NCBI RefSeq assembly: GCF_007829335.1
Contig: NZ_VIWO01000001.1
Coordinates: forward strand, 1,736,001 to 1,800,000
Reading direction: 5' to 3'
Length of the DNA stretch: 64,000 bases
Source: Chitinophaga polysaccharea
GTDB lineage: Bacteria > Bacteroidota > Bacteroidia > Chitinophagales > Chitinophagaceae
In this document: in pieces, positions 54,357-63,968 of the stretch
How positions within the stretch are numbered: position 1 is the first letter of the stretch
Layout: every line of letters starts with the position of its first letter
The notes under the pieces: model-generated
Told to the model about the DNA's origin: nothing
The model's input: the letters and a program-made list of their open reading frames with translations, nothing else
Database searches by the model: none
Translations under genes and position numbers: made by a program

Positions 54357-55055
54357 ATGAACAGTAGTATAAAGAATCTTAAAGAGAGAGACTGGACGGA
54401 AACAAGAGCGCATTCCAGCTGGCAGATTTTCAAAATTATGGCGGAGTTTGTAGAGGGGTTTGAGAAGCTGGCAAAAATAGGCCCCTGTATATCCGTATTT
54501 GGCTCGGCACGTACGAAGCCGGGTAACCGTTATTACGACCTGGCCCAGGAGATAGCTTCCAAGCTGGCCGATGAAGGTTTTGGAATTATCACGGGTGGAG
54601 GCCCCGGCGTAATGGAAGCCGCCAACAAAGGCGCCCAGGTAGCCCATGGAAAATCTGTAGGCGCCAATATCACATTACCACATGAACAAGAGGCCAACCC
54701 TTATATAGATCGGGAAAACGCCCTGAATTTCGACTACTTCTTTGTACGTAAAGTCATGTTTACCAAGTATTCCCAGGGCTTTGTAATGATGCCCGGTGGC
54801 TTCGGTACCATGGACGAATTCTTTGAGGTGGCAACTCTTATCCAGACCAAGAAAATGGAGGAAACCCCTATGGTGCTCGTAGGACGAGAATACTGGAGTG
54901 GTTTGCTCGAGTGGATCCGCAATGTAATGATGGAAAAAGAAAGTAACATCAATCCCCAGGATCTGGACCTCCTGCAGTTATTCGACACCGCCGATGAAGT
55001 GGTGGAATATTTCCGGGTTTTCTATACTACCAATAAGCTGCGGCCTAATTTCTAG
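54357..55055 (+). CDS. LOG family protein (TIGR00730-type Rossmann fold)
   Basis: ATG 54357 (MNSSIKNLKERDWTE) is preferred to an upstream start in AT-rich DNA. The 232-residue protein has the LOG motifs ITGGGPGVMEAANKGA and MMPGGFGTMDEFFE (PGGxGTxxE). Members hydrolyse nucleoside 5'-monophosphates to base and ribose 5-phosphate; some make cytokinins in plants and plant-associated bacteria. The size and extended N-terminus fit the type-II-like bacterial group. Its real substrate is unknown. Confidence 0.88.
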   Translation: MNSSIKNLKERDWTETRAHSSWQIFKIMAEFVEGFEKLAKIGPCISVFGSARTKPGNRYYDLAQEIASKLADEGFGIITGGGPGVMEAANKGAQVAHGKSVGANITLPHEQEANPYIDRENALNFDYFFVRKVMFTKYSQGFVMMPGGFGTMDEFFEVATLIQTKKMEETPMVLVGREYWSGLLEWIRNVMMEKESNINPQDLDLLQLFDTADEVVEYFRVFYTTNKLRPNF

Positions 55056-55063
55056 CAAAAAAG

Positions 55064-55256
55064 AGAAAGCAAAAAGCTATTGCTGCGAAGAAAGATAGCA
55101 GACAGAGGAGTGCTTATGAACATTATGTAGTGTGAGAATAAAATCACCGTGAATAACGTTTATGAGTATATGTCGGTCATGCTATTTCAGGGATATATCC
55201 CATTCATTCGCGGTAAAAGCTTTTTGCTTTCTGCTTTCCACTTTCTGCTTTTTCCT
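55064..55256. repeat. AGCAAAAAGC-type inverted repeat with long spacer
   Basis: Left arm agaaagcaaaaagct (55064-55078) pairs perfectly with 55218-55232 over 15 bp, enclosing 139 nt with no recognisable gene. The right side continues as ttctgctttccactttctgctttttcc up to the -7 box at 55257. Units match those at 32527-32664 and 38556-38596. Confidence 0.65.
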
Positions 55257-55264
55257 TAGCTTTG
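55257..55264 (+). promoter_or_regulatory. -7 box TAGCTTTG of the O-methyltransferase gene
   Basis: Exact consensus 15 nt before ATG 55280, joined directly to the end of the repeat element. Confidence 0.45.
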
Positions 55265-55279
55265 CAGAAATTTTAATAT

Positions 55280-55921
55280 ATGGAGCTCATACCAGCGGCA
55301 GTAGAGGCTTATTCAGAAAAGTATACCAGCCCGGAAAGTGAAGTGATGTATAAACTGAATAGGGAAACGCACCTGAAAGTAGAGTTGCCACATATGTTGA
55401 GCGGACAAGTACAGGGGCAGTTCCTGCGGATGGTGAGTTATATGGTTCGTCCCCGCCGCATCCTGGAATTGGGTACTTACACGGGATATTCCGCTATCTG
55501 CCTGTCGGCAGGTCTTACCCCAGACGGTATCTTACATACCGTAGATGTGAATGAAGAGCTGGAAACCCTTTGCCAGAAGTATTTTGAGGCAAGTGGGAAT
55601 GCGCATAAAATTAAAATGCACATAGGCAAGGCTGCTGAGATCATCGAACAACTGGACGAAGTTTTTGACCTGGTGTTTATCGATGCCGATAAAGCCGGAT
55701 ATGAGCAATATTATGACCTGGTATGGGAAAAGCTGCGCCCTGGCGGTTTTATCCTGGCAGATAACGTGTTGTATCATGGACAGGTATTGTTGCCTGAAAG
55801 TGAACGGGGCCGCCAGGCAAAGGCAATGGTTGATTTTTGTGAAAAAGTGCTGGCAGATGACCGCGCCGAACAGGTACTCCTGACCATCCGCGATGGAGTA
55901 TTAATGATCAGGAAGAAATAA
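55280..55921 (+). CDS. O-methyltransferase (class I, COMT-like)
   Basis: A 213-residue SAM-dependent enzyme of Methyltransferase family 3. SAM binding is at ELGTYTGYSAICLS; the metal-binding Asp is in VFIDADKAGYEQYYD and ILADNVLYHG. Small members methylate catechol-type hydroxyls or act on rRNA (TrmR-like); the substrate here is unknown. The glucosaminidase gene begins 24 bp later, so they may be co-transcribed. Confidence 0.9.
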   Translation: MELIPAAVEAYSEKYTSPESEVMYKLNRETHLKVELPHMLSGQVQGQFLRMVSYMVRPRRILELGTYTGYSAICLSAGLTPDGILHTVDVNEELETLCQKYFEASGNAHKIKMHIGKAAEIIEQLDEVFDLVFIDADKAGYEQYYDLVWEKLRPGGFILADNVLYHGQVLLPESERGRQAKAMVDFCEKVLADDRAEQVLLTIRDGVLMIRKK

Positions 55922-55945
55922 AACGCCCATTAAATCCGAAAATAC

Positions 55946-57409
55946 ATGCAAGTAAGAAAATTCTTATTAGTAGTCAGTTTTCTTATTGGCTTCGTTACCG
56001 TACTGCAGGCACAAACCATGACCACGCAGCAGTACATCGCTACCTATAAAAACTTAGCCATTGAGGAAATGCGCCGCTCAGGCGTGCCCGCCGCCATTAA
56101 ACTGGCCCAGGGTATTGTAGAAACACAATCCGGCAACGGTACCCTGTGTTTACAGTCAAACAACCACTTCGGTATTAAATGTAAAAATACCTGGACTGGT
56201 AAAACCATCAAATACGATGACGATGCCGCCCAGGAGTGTTTTCGTGTATACGACTCCGCAGCTGAGTCTTACAGGGACCATTCCGATTTTTTGCACAGCA
56301 ACCCCCGTTATGCCTTCCTCTTCCAGTTTGATGGAGATGATTATAAGTCATGGGCCTTCGGCCTGAAACAAGCTGGATATGCTACCAATAAAACATATCC
56401 CCAGCAACTGATAAAAGTAATTGAAGATTATAACCTGCAGCAATACTCGCTGATTGCTATGGGTAAAATGACGCCTGGTGCCGGAGATGGATTTTTCGAT
56501 AAAGCCTCCTATGCTGAGGTAACGCCTAATGCAGAACCCCGCTCCTCCGGTAGCAGAGCCCATCATAATACGCACAACAAACAACAGACCGGTAACTATC
56601 CCAAAGGTATTTTTGAGATCAATGGCCGGAAAGCCGTATTTGTAAAGGCGGGTACCTCCCTGATAAAAGTGGCGGATCAATACAATAAACGCCTCCGTAA
56701 ACTGGTACGTTTCAACGACCTGGATAACGATAATTCTCCTACCAGGGATATGATTGTTTTTTTACAGAAGAAAAGTAAAAGAGGCGGTAAAGAGTTTCAC
56801 CCTGTGGTAAATGGAGAAACAATGCATGACGTAGCGCAGGCAGAAGGTATCCAGCTCAGATGGTTACGCAGGCGCAATAAAATGAACGAAGGAGAGGAAC
56901 CAGCTGCCGGACAGCGTTTAACCCTTGATGGTTTTGCTTCCAATGCGCCCCGCCTGGCCAAAAATACCCGGGTACTGAAAGAAGAAGATCAGGAACCACC
57001 GGAAGATTTTTCTCCACGTAAAGCAATAGAAGGTATTAAAGAAGAAGTAGCTAAAACCTCCGGAGCGAGTGCTACACCGGAAAATAAACCCGCTGCCCAG
57101 CAGCCGGGCGGCATTCCGGTTGCAATGGTAGAAGACCTGAAAAAAGCCGGCCAGGTAACCACTTCCGGTGCAGCTGCCACAGCGCCAAAGGCCACCCTGC
57201 CACAAACGCCGGCTCCCACCCCGGTAACCGCCAAACCGGCTCCTGCCCCCGCATCCAGGGGAGGACTGCAATACCACGATGTTCAACCCAAGGAAACATT
57301 GTATGGCATTGCAAAAATGTACAACCGGTCTATTGCCCAGTTACAGGAATGGAATAATTTGCAGGGCAACGATATAAAAATCGGGCAACGCCTGCTCGTG
57401 AATAAATAA
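55946..57409 (+). CDS. Secreted glucosaminidase with LysM domains
   Basis: A 487-residue protein with a signal peptide (ending near VLQAQ), a GH73-type N-acetylglucosaminidase domain (about 25-165; AAIKLAQGIVETQSGNG with the catalytic Glu, NNHFGIKC), a middle LysM-like part (about 220-330), a Pro/Ala-rich linker (about 370-435) and a C-terminal LysM (HDVQPKETLYGIAKMYN). It cleaves peptidoglycan, probably during growth or cell separation. Confidence 0.9.
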   Translation: MQVRKFLLVVSFLIGFVTVLQAQTMTTQQYIATYKNLAIEEMRRSGVPAAIKLAQGIVETQSGNGTLCLQSNNHFGIKCKNTWTGKTIKYDDDAAQECFRVYDSAAESYRDHSDFLHSNPRYAFLFQFDGDDYKSWAFGLKQAGYATNKTYPQQLIKVIEDYNLQQYSLIAMGKMTPGAGDGFFDKASYAEVTPNAEPRSSGSRAHHNTHNKQQTGNYPKGIFEINGRKAVFVKAGTSLIKVADQYNKRLRKLVRFNDLDNDNSPTRDMIVFLQKKSKRGGKEFHPVVNGETMHDVAQAEGIQLRWLRRRNKMNEGEEPAAGQRLTLDGFASNAPRLAKNTRVLKEEDQEPPEDFSPRKAIEGIKEEVAKTSGASATPENKPAAQQPGGIPVAMVEDLKKAGQVTTSGAAATAPKATLPQTPAPTPVTAKPAPAPASRGGLQYHDVQPKETLYGIAKMYNRSIAQLQEWNNLQGNDIKIGQRLLVNK

Positions 57410-57429
57410 GCAGTGATCCTTTTCCTGCT

Positions 57430-57437
57430 TATATTTG
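57430..57437 (+). promoter_or_regulatory. hpt: -7 box TATATTTG of hpt
   Basis: Exact consensus 25 nt before ATG 57463. Confidence 0.4.
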
Positions 57438-57462
57438 TTAAATATGGAAATGTAGAAGTATT

Positions 57463-58005
57463 ATGTCAGTAATCAAGGTGCATGACAAACAGTTCGAGCC
57501 TTACATCGATGCAGTAACGCTGCAGCAGCGTATTAAAGAAATGGCCGAACAAATTAATGAAGATCTGAAGGGAGAGCGCCCTTTGTTTATTGCCATCCTC
57601 AACGGCTCCTTTATGTTTGCCGCAGACATATTTAAGTACCTGAATATCGAGGCGGAAATATCGTTTATTAAGCTGGCCTCCTACAAAGGCACTAAATCTA
57701 CCGGGAACGTAGTACAGGCTATCGGTCTGGATGAAGACCTCTTTGGTCGTACCGTGGTAATCCTGGAAGATATCGTGGATACTGGTAAAACCCTGAGCCA
57801 GTTCCTGCCACAGCTGGAACATCAGCAACCTAAGAAATTACTTGTGGCTTCCCTGCTCACCAAGCCGGAAGCGATGGTGCATCCCATCAAAATAGATTAC
57901 CTGGGCTTCTCCGTTCCCAATAAATTCCTGTTGGGCTATGGGCTCGACTACGATGGCCTGGGCCGCAACCTGCCGGAAATCTATCAGCTGGTGGGAGCAG
58001 AATAG
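57463..58005 (+). CDS. hpt: Hypoxanthine phosphoribosyltransferase
   Basis: A 180-residue type I phosphoribosyltransferase for purine salvage, turning hypoxanthine (and often guanine) with PRPP into the nucleotide. It has the PRPP loop VVILEDIVDTGKTL, LNGSFMFAAD and the base-binding region LGFSVPNKFLLGYGLDYDG. Full length and intact. Confidence 0.95.
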   Translation: MSVIKVHDKQFEPYIDAVTLQQRIKEMAEQINEDLKGERPLFIAILNGSFMFAADIFKYLNIEAEISFIKLASYKGTKSTGNVVQAIGLDEDLFGRTVVILEDIVDTGKTLSQFLPQLEHQQPKKLLVASLLTKPEAMVHPIKIDYLGFSVPNKFLLGYGLDYDGLGRNLPEIYQLVGAE

Positions 58006-58010
58006 TATTA

Positions 58011-58038
58011 TTTTTTCCGGGCAACTGCCCGGAAAAAA
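58011..58038. terminator. Hairpin after hpt
   Basis: Perfect 12-bp stem (ttttttccgggc / gcccggaaaaaa) with a 4-nt loop. On the plus strand the tract after the stem is A-rich rather than T-rich, so termination strength is doubtful. Confidence 0.5.
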
Positions 58039-58052
58039 TCTTAACTTAATAC

Positions 58053-59798
58053 ATGCCTAAGTTCCTTTTACTCTTATTATTATGGGGTGGAGGACTGCAA
58101 GCGCAAACAATCTGGGTATCGGGAGCAGTCGAAGACAGTATATCACATCGCCCTGTTTCCGGCGTGGTAGTGAAGGTGGTAAACGACACCACACAGGTAA
58201 TCACTAACGCTTTCGGTCTTTTTAAAATAGCCATCCCTGCAACAACTGCTACACTGTTGTTTACACAAGCCGGTTATCTTCCCAAAGAGGTAAAGGTGAC
58301 TAAATACGACCGGCTGTTAATAACGTTACCGCCTGCACGAAAAGATACGGACCCTGTTGCCATGGCCAAAGCCCGGTCTAAAATGCTGCATAGCAGCAAC
58401 CCCAACTACGGCAATGTGGGCATGGGCACCCATTCCTTTTACAATGAAACTTATGGCGCCACTTATGAGAATAAGTTTGTGCGCACAGCTACTCGCCCGG
58501 TATCTACTTTTGCCATCGATGTAGACCGCGCCGCCTATAGCAACATCCGTCGCTTCCTGCGGTTGAAAGAAGCGGTCCCTGTAGACGCTGTGCGTATCGA
58601 AGAAATGGTCAATTATTTCCAGTATGATTACCCATTGCCTGCAGCCGGCAACACCATTGCCATGTATAGCCATTATACCACCTGTCCCTGGGAGGACAAG
58701 CACCGCCTGTTACAGGTAGCTATCCGCGCAAAGGCCCTGGCTACCGACAGTCTGCCTGCCTGCAACCTCGTTTTCCTGATAGATGTGTCCGGATCTATGG
58801 GCACTACTAATAAATTGCCTTTGCTGCAAGCTGCCTTCCGGATACTGGTACATAACCTCCGGCCGGTAGATAGAGTGGCCATTGTAGCCTATGCCGGTGA
58901 GCCAGGCATTATTTTGCCTTCCACCCCCGGCGATCAGCAGGAAAAGATATTAAATGCTATCGATAACCTTGCCGCCGGTGGCGCTACCGCTGGTGAAGCC
59001 GCTATTAAGATGGCTTACCGCATCGCCGCACAACAATATATTCCCAATGGCAATAACCGTGTAATACTGGCTACAGATGGCGATTTTAACGTGGGCCAGA
59101 GCAGCGATGAAGAAATGGAACAACTTATTATCCAGGAAAAGGAAAGTGGGGTATTGCTTACCTGTCTTGGATTTGGCATGAAGAATTATAAGGACTCCAA
59201 GCTGCAATCCTTATCAGGAAAGGGGAATGGCAATTTTGCCTACATAGATAACCTGGAAGAAGCCAATAAAATATTTGCCCGTGAATTTGGCAGTACACTG
59301 TTTACCGTAGCCCGGGATGTGCAATCGGAGGTATGTTTTAATCCGGCGCAGGTAAAAGCGTATAGACTTATCGGTTATGAAAATAAGACGTTGCCGGTAG
59401 ATACCGCTACCGGCACAGATTACGGCGGTGGCATTATCGGCAGCGGACATTGTTCGGTAGCGATCTACGAAATTGTGCCGGCGGAGCATGTGCCACCGGG
59501 AGATTCGCTGCTGGCCAATGTAAATATTACTTATCGCAACCCGCAGGATACAACGATTAACACATTACCGGGTACGATTCCGGCAACATTGATCCAGTTT
59601 GAAGATGCCTCCGTGGATTGCCGTTTCGCTGCGTCGGTAGCGTTGTTCGGTATGCTCCTGCGTAAGTCGTCGTATTACGGCAATGGAAATACCGGCATGG
59701 TGATGAAAATAGCCCGGGATGCATTGGGAAACGATAAGGGCAACGACCGGGCAGAATTTTTGAAGATGATAAAAATGCTGCGAAAAAGTAAGCACTAA
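58053..59798 (+). CDS. VWA domain surface protein, YfbK-like
   Basis: A 581-residue protein with a signal peptide (ending near LQAQ), a carboxypeptidase-regulatory-like domain (about 22-90), a YfbK-type N-terminal part (TFAIDVDRAAYSNIRR), a von Willebrand A domain with the metal site LIDVSGSMG, and the usual C-terminal domain (VKAYRLIGYEN, ALYEIVP-like AIYEIVP). Function is unknown; VWA proteins usually mediate protein contacts. It ends 2 bp before the convergent methyltransferase gene. Confidence 0.88.
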   Translation: MPKFLLLLLLWGGGLQAQTIWVSGAVEDSISHRPVSGVVVKVVNDTTQVITNAFGLFKIAIPATTATLLFTQAGYLPKEVKVTKYDRLLITLPPARKDTDPVAMAKARSKMLHSSNPNYGNVGMGTHSFYNETYGATYENKFVRTATRPVSTFAIDVDRAAYSNIRRFLRLKEAVPVDAVRIEEMVNYFQYDYPLPAAGNTIAMYSHYTTCPWEDKHRLLQVAIRAKALATDSLPACNLVFLIDVSGSMGTTNKLPLLQAAFRILVHNLRPVDRVAIVAYAGEPGIILPSTPGDQQEKILNAIDNLAAGGATAGEAAIKMAYRIAAQQYIPNGNNRVILATDGDFNVGQSSDEEMEQLIIQEKESGVLLTCLGFGMKNYKDSKLQSLSGKGNGNFAYIDNLEEANKIFAREFGSTLFTVARDVQSEVCFNPAQVKAYRLIGYENKTLPVDTATGTDYGGGIIGSGHCSVAIYEIVPAEHVPPGDSLLANVNITYRNPQDTTINTLPGTIPATLIQFEDASVDCRFAASVALFGMLLRKSSYYGNGNTGMVMKIARDALGNDKGNDRAEFLKMIKMLRKSKH

Positions 59799-59800
59799 CC

Positions 59801-60742
59801 TTATTTGATCAGCCGGTAACACTTCCGGATCAACTTCTGCTGAAAATCAAAAGGTAAAGTTTGATTGGTGATATCCTTAATACTGCTGGCATTGATCTTA
59901 TCTGATTCCAGTATAAACCTGCGATAGTTATTACTGAAATATACTACGCCGTCCTTTTTGGTGGCCAGCAATACTTTATTCAGTAAGTCCACATGATCGC
60001 GCTGGATATCCAGGAAATCCTTCATACGCTTACTATTGGAGAACGTAGGAGGGTCTATAATGACCATGTCGTACGTATTTAGTTTAAGGGTATCCAGGTA
60101 TTGAAGTACATCTGCATGAACGAAAGTATGCTGAGGGCTGTCAAATCCATTGAGCCGCATATTTTCTTCTGCCCAGGCCAGGTAGGTTTTCGACAGGTCG
60201 ACTGAAGTAACTTCCGTAGCGCCGCCAGCGGCTGCATACACCGAAAAGGAGCCCGTATAACAGAAGAGATTTAGTACTTTTTTGTCTTTGGCTTCGTCCC
60301 TGACCATACCACGGGTAATGCGGTGATCGAGGAATAAGCCGGTATCGAGGTAATCGGAAAGGTTTACTTTAAACTGTAGTCCTGCTTCGTGGGCCGTCAT
60401 TATATGACTTTCTATGCTCAGCTTTTCATACTGGCTTTGCCTGTTTTCCTTGCGTTGGCGTTGCTTTACCCAGATCTTACCAGGCGGTATTTCCAGTACT
60501 TTACTGATCAATTCCAGGCAGCTGTCCAACCAGGCTTCATGTGCCTCTTCTTCCATACCGTGTTTGCGGTTATATTCGGCAATGTATACATGATCTTCAT
60601 AGATCTCTATGCTGAAGGGGAATTCAGGAATATCGTCATCATATACCCGGTAACAGGTAATATGTTGCCGTCTGGCCAGCTTGGAAATATGCCGGTAAAC
60701 TTTCGTCAACCGGTTTTCGAACATCTGCAGTTTGGAACTCAT
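59801..60742 (-). CDS. Class I rRNA methyltransferase, RlmK-like
   Basis: ATG 60742 (MSSKLQMFENRLTKVYRHI) is chosen because the ATG at 60781 lies inside the dnaJ terminator. The 313-residue protein resembles the C-terminal half of RlmKL: an N-terminal THUMP-free extension, VLNLFCYTGSFSVYAA (SAM), VDLSKTYLAWAEENM and the catalytic-type IIDPPTFSNSK. It probably makes m7G in 23S rRNA, but the exact base is inference. Confidence 0.88.
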   Translation of the reverse strand: MSSKLQMFENRLTKVYRHISKLARRQHITCYRVYDDDIPEFPFSIEIYEDHVYIAEYNRKHGMEEEAHEAWLDSCLELISKVLEIPPGKIWVKQRQRKENRQSQYEKLSIESHIMTAHEAGLQFKVNLSDYLDTGLFLDHRITRGMVRDEAKDKKVLNLFCYTGSFSVYAAAGGATEVTSVDLSKTYLAWAEENMRLNGFDSPQHTFVHADVLQYLDTLKLNTYDMVIIDPPTFSNSKRMKDFLDIQRDHVDLLNKVLLATKKDGVVYFSNNYRRFILESDKINASSIKDITNQTLPFDFQQKLIRKCYRLIK

Positions 60743-60760
60743 GGGTACTTTTATGAAAAC

Positions 60761-60789
60761 AAAGGGGAACGCCAACGGCATTCCCCTTT
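60761..60789 (-). terminator. Intrinsic terminator of dnaJ
   Basis: 13-bp stem with one G-T pair (aaaggggaacgcc / ggcattccccttt) and a 3-nt loop, followed on the minus strand by TTTGTTTT. It is 20 bp after the dnaJ stop. Confidence 0.8.
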
Positions 60790-60809
60790 ACTAAAAATAA
60801 TATTTATCC

Positions 60810-61979
60810 TCAGCTGAAGATATCTCTAACCTTTTCGAAAAATCCTTTTTCAGACTTTTCAGGATTGGGTTTAAAGTTATCGGAGGACTGTAATTTATCG
60901 AGCATTTCTTTTTCTTCTGCGGTCACCGTCTGCGGTGTCCATACATTCACATGAATCAGCTGGTCGCCTTTCTCATAGGAATTAACAGAAGGGAATCCTT
61001 TGCCTTTCAGGCGGAATATTTTACCGCTTTGTGTGCCGGCAGGGATTTTAATTTTGGCTTTACCATCAATGGTAGGTACTTCCAGGGAAGTGCCGTATAC
61101 TGCGTCGGGGAAGGAAATGTAGAGATCATATGCTACATTGAGTCCATCGCGTTGCAGTTCCGGATGAGGTTCTTCCTCGATCAGGATGAGTAAGTCGCCA
61201 GGAGCGCCGCCTCTTTCGCCGGCATTACCCTTACCGCTCATACTCAGTTGCATGCCTTCCTGTACGCCTGCCGGGATGTCGATGCTCACCATTTCTTCGC
61301 CATACATACGGCCTTCTCCCTTACAGTGGCCGCATTTGCTGGTAATGATCTGGCCTTCACCATGGCAGGTAGGGCAGGTAGTTACCGTCTGCATTTGTCC
61401 CAGGAAAGTTTGGGTCACTTTTCTTACCTGGCCGGAACCGCCACAGGTATTACAGGACTGGAATGCGTTTTTATCTTTTGCACCGAGGCCACCGCAATGC
61501 TGGCAGGGTACATATTTTTTTACTTTGATTTTTTTGTTGGCGCCTTTGGCGATTTCTTCATAGGTAAGACGAATTTTTACCCGGAGATTGGAGCCACGGG
61601 TACCGCGTCCACGGCGGTTTCCACCACCGCCACGTCCACCGCCGCCGAAGAAGCTGCCGAAAATATCATCATTACCAAATATGTCACCGAAGTTGGAGAA
61701 GATATCATCCATGTTCATACCGCCTCCACCAAATCCACCACCACGGTTGCCATTCATACCAGCATGGCCGAAGCGATCGTATTGCGCCCTTTTATCGGGA
61801 TCGCTCAATACTTCATAAGCTTCAGCTGCCTCTTTGAACTTTTCTTCGGCCTCTTTGTTGTTTGGGTTGCGGTCAGGGTGATATTGCATGGCTACTTTAC
61901 GGTAAGCCTTTTTGATTTCATCCTGAGAGGCCGATTTGGCAACAACCAGTATTTCGTAATAATCTCTCTTGGTAGACAT
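60810..61979 (-). CDS. dnaJ: Molecular chaperone DnaJ
   Basis: ATG 61979 ([11 protein letters not shown]) is the standard start; an in-frame GTG four codons earlier is unlikely. The 389-residue co-chaperone has the J domain with HPD (YHPDRNP), a long Gly/Phe-rich linker with several GGG runs, and four zinc motifs [32 protein letters not shown]. It stimulates the ATPase of DnaK. It follows grpE by 103 bp. Confidence 0.97.
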   Translation of the reverse strand: MSTKRDYYEILVVAKSASQDEIKKAYRKVAMQYHPDRNPNNKEAEEKFKEAAEAYEVLSDPDKRAQYDRFGHAGMNGNRGGGFGGGGMNMDDIFSNFGDIFGNDDIFGSFFGGGGRGGGGNRRGRGTRGSNLRVKIRLTYEEIAKGANKKIKVKKYVPCQHCGGLGAKDKNAFQSCNTCGGSGQVRKVTQTFLGQMQTVTTCPTCHGEGQIITSKCGHCKGEGRMYGEEMVSIDIPAGVQEGMQLSMSGKGNAGERGGAPGDLLILIEEEPHPELQRDGLNVAYDLYISFPDAVYGTSLEVPTIDGKAKIKIPAGTQSGKIFRLKGKGFPSVNSYEKGDQLIHVNVWTPQTVTAEEKEMLDKLQSSDNFKPNPEKSEKGFFEKVRDIFS

Positions 61980-62082
61980 TATAATAATCACTTAATACTG
62001 GTGCAAAGCACCAGCTTTTTGTTCGGTAAAAAATATGTCAGCTTAGCATAGGCAATCATCTGAGATAATGCCACATCGTCAT

Positions 62083-62658
62083 TTATTTACCCACAATTAC
62101 CTTAGCATGACGGATTAATTTGTCATTCAGATAATAACCTGGTTGCAAGGTGTCTACTACCTTACCTGTCAGCTCCGGCGTAGGAGCAGGAATCTCAGTA
62201 ATGGCATCGTGCAGGTCCGGATCAAATGAGGTGTGGATACTCTCCATTGGCTTCAGTCCCTTCGCTTGCAGGGTATTTTTCAATTTGTTAAACACCAGCA
62301 TCACACCGTCTTTTACAGCACTGACATCTGTGGCGTTTTCTAACTGTTTAACAGCCCTGTCGCTATCATCCAGTACATCCAGCAAAGATATGATAACTTC
62401 TTTGTTGGCGGTTTGCATCAGCTCTATACGTTCTTTGGCAGTACGTTTACGATAATTGTCAAACTCTGCCTGTAATCTCAGGTATTTATCGCGGATTTCG
62501 TTGACTTCCTGTTCTTTTTTCTCCAGCGCAGTCACTTCATCTGACTCATTATTCGTATTTGAACTATTGCTTATATTTTCTTCTGGCATGCTTTGCTCGT
62601 TTTCGCTACCAGCGTTAGCCTGACCGTTTGTCTGCATGTCTTTTTCGTTTTCTGTCAT
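62083..62658 (-). CDS. grpE: Nucleotide exchange factor GrpE
   Basis: ATG 62658 (MTENEKDMQ) is preferred; the longer frame adds 22 residues of poor quality. The 191-residue protein has an acidic disordered N-terminus, a long coiled coil (about 60-115; YLRLQAEFDNYRKRT) and the beta domain (ITEIPAPTPE, GYYLNDKLIRHAKVIVGK). It releases ADP from DnaK. dnaK itself is not in the window. Confidence 0.95.
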   Translation of the reverse strand: MTENEKDMQTNGQANAGSENEQSMPEENISNSSNTNNESDEVTALEKKEQEVNEIRDKYLRLQAEFDNYRKRTAKERIELMQTANKEVIISLLDVLDDSDRAVKQLENATDVSAVKDGVMLVFNKLKNTLQAKGLKPMESIHTSFDPDLHDAITEIPAPTPELTGKVVDTLQPGYYLNDKLIRHAKVIVGK

Positions 62659-62769
62659 AATAAGTAATAATTGTCTGCTGTAGGTACCAGTCAATTTCTT
62701 TGCCAACAGGAGTTTTGGCGACAAAAAGGCAGAAAAAGCCGAAAATGCGAAGCTTCCCCGCTAAATAGC

Positions 62770-62777
62770 TACCTTTG
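62770..62777 (+). promoter_or_regulatory. -7 box TACCTTTG of the RlmI-like gene
   Basis: Exact consensus 18 nt before ATG 62796. Confidence 0.45.
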
Positions 62778-62795
62778 CCCCTCGAAATACGCTAA

Positions 62796-63968
62796 ATGAC
62801 TAAAGTTTTTTTAAAGAAGCAGATACAAAACAGGGTATTACAAGGACATCCCTGGATTTTTGGCAACGAGGTAGCTGAAATAAAAGGAGAGGTGAATGCC
62901 GGTGAAATTGTAGATGTATATACGCATAAGGGCTTTTTCCTGGGCCGTGGTTATATTAACCCACAATCGCAAATATTGGTACGCTTGCTTACCCGCGATA
63001 AATCAGAAGAAATTAACCCGGAATTCTTTTACCGCCGCCTGCTGAAATGCTGGCAATACCGGCAGAAACTGGGTTATGTGGAAAACTGCCGCCTGGTATA
63101 TGGAGAAGCAGATGATTTGCCTGCACTGGTGATCGACAAGTTCAATGATTACTTCGTTATACAAACCCTGGCCCTGGGAATGGAACGGTGGAAAGATGCC
63201 ATCGTGGATGCCATCAACCGTATCTTTTCTCCCAAAGGTATCTACGAAAGAAACGATGTACCTGTAAGAGAACTCGAAGGCATGACCCAGCAAAAAGGCT
63301 TCCTCAGTGCGCCCTTCGACACGAACCTCATCATCAATGAAAATGGATTGAAGTTCCATGTAGATGTGGTAAATGGCCAGAAAACCGGCTACTTCCTCGA
63401 TCAACAGGACAACCGTCGTGAAATAAAACATATCGTTAAAGACGCCGACGTCATGGAAGCGTTTTGCTATACCGGCACCTTCTCCTGCCATGCGGGTTTT
63501 TATGGCGCTAAAAGTGTGCTGGGACTGGATATTTCCGAAACAGCCGTTCACACCGCCCGCAGAAATGCGGAGCTGAACAATCTCCAGGATGTCTGCCAGT
63601 TCCAGGCTGTCAACGCATTTGATCAGCTGAAACAATGGACCCGGGAAGAGAAGAAATTTGACGTAGTGATACTGGATCCACCCGCCTTTACCAAAAGCCG
63701 CGAAAATATTCAGAAAGCAGTAACGGGTTATAAGGAAATTAACCTGCGCGGCATGAAATTGTTGAAGCCAGGAGGTTTCCTGGTAACGGCTTCCTGCACC
63801 AACCTGGTATCGCCCGACCTGTTTCTCCAAACCATCGATGCGGCAGCCAGGGATGCCAAGAAAAGATTACGCCAGGTAACTTTCCAGACGCAAGCCCAGG
63901 ATCATCCCATCCTGAGAAACATCGAGAATACAACTTATCTGAAGTTCCTCATTGTAGAAGTATCCTGA
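62796..63968 (+). CDS. Class I rRNA methyltransferase, RlmI-like
   Basis: A 390-residue protein with an N-terminal PUA domain (VLQGHPWIFGNEV ... VDVYTHKGFFLGRGYINP), a central EEHEE-type domain and a C-terminal Rossmann methyltransferase (VMEAFCYTGTFSCHAG, LDISETAVHTARRN, VILDPPAFTKSRE). RlmI makes m5C1962 in E. coli 23S rRNA; the Cys in TASCTNLVSPD fits a catalytic Cys. The target here is inferred by family. Confidence 0.92.
   Translation: MTKVFLKKQIQNRVLQGHPWIFGNEVAEIKGEVNAGEIVDVYTHKGFFLGRGYINPQSQILVRLLTRDKSEEINPEFFYRRLLKCWQYRQKLGYVENCRLVYGEADDLPALVIDKFNDYFVIQTLALGMERWKDAIVDAINRIFSPKGIYERNDVPVRELEGMTQQKGFLSAPFDTNLIINENGLKFHVDVVNGQKTGYFLDQQDNRREIKHIVKDADVMEAFCYTGTFSCHAGFYGAKSVLGLDISETAVHTARRNAELNNLQDVCQFQAVNAFDQLKQWTREEKKFDVVILDPPAFTKSRENIQKAVTGYKEINLRGMKLLKPGGFLVTASCTNLVSPDLFLQTIDAAARDAKKRLRQVTFQTQAQDHPILRNIENTTYLKFLIVEVS

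Noticed and set aside
58011..58038. Clean intrinsic terminator for hpt
   Set aside because: The stem is perfect but is followed by A residues, not T, on the coding strand; listed as a hairpin with moderate confidence only.
61248..62051. 267-codon plus-strand frame over dnaJ
   Set aside because: It mirrors the DnaJ zinc repeats and Gly-rich linker; its composition is explained by the dnaJ codons.
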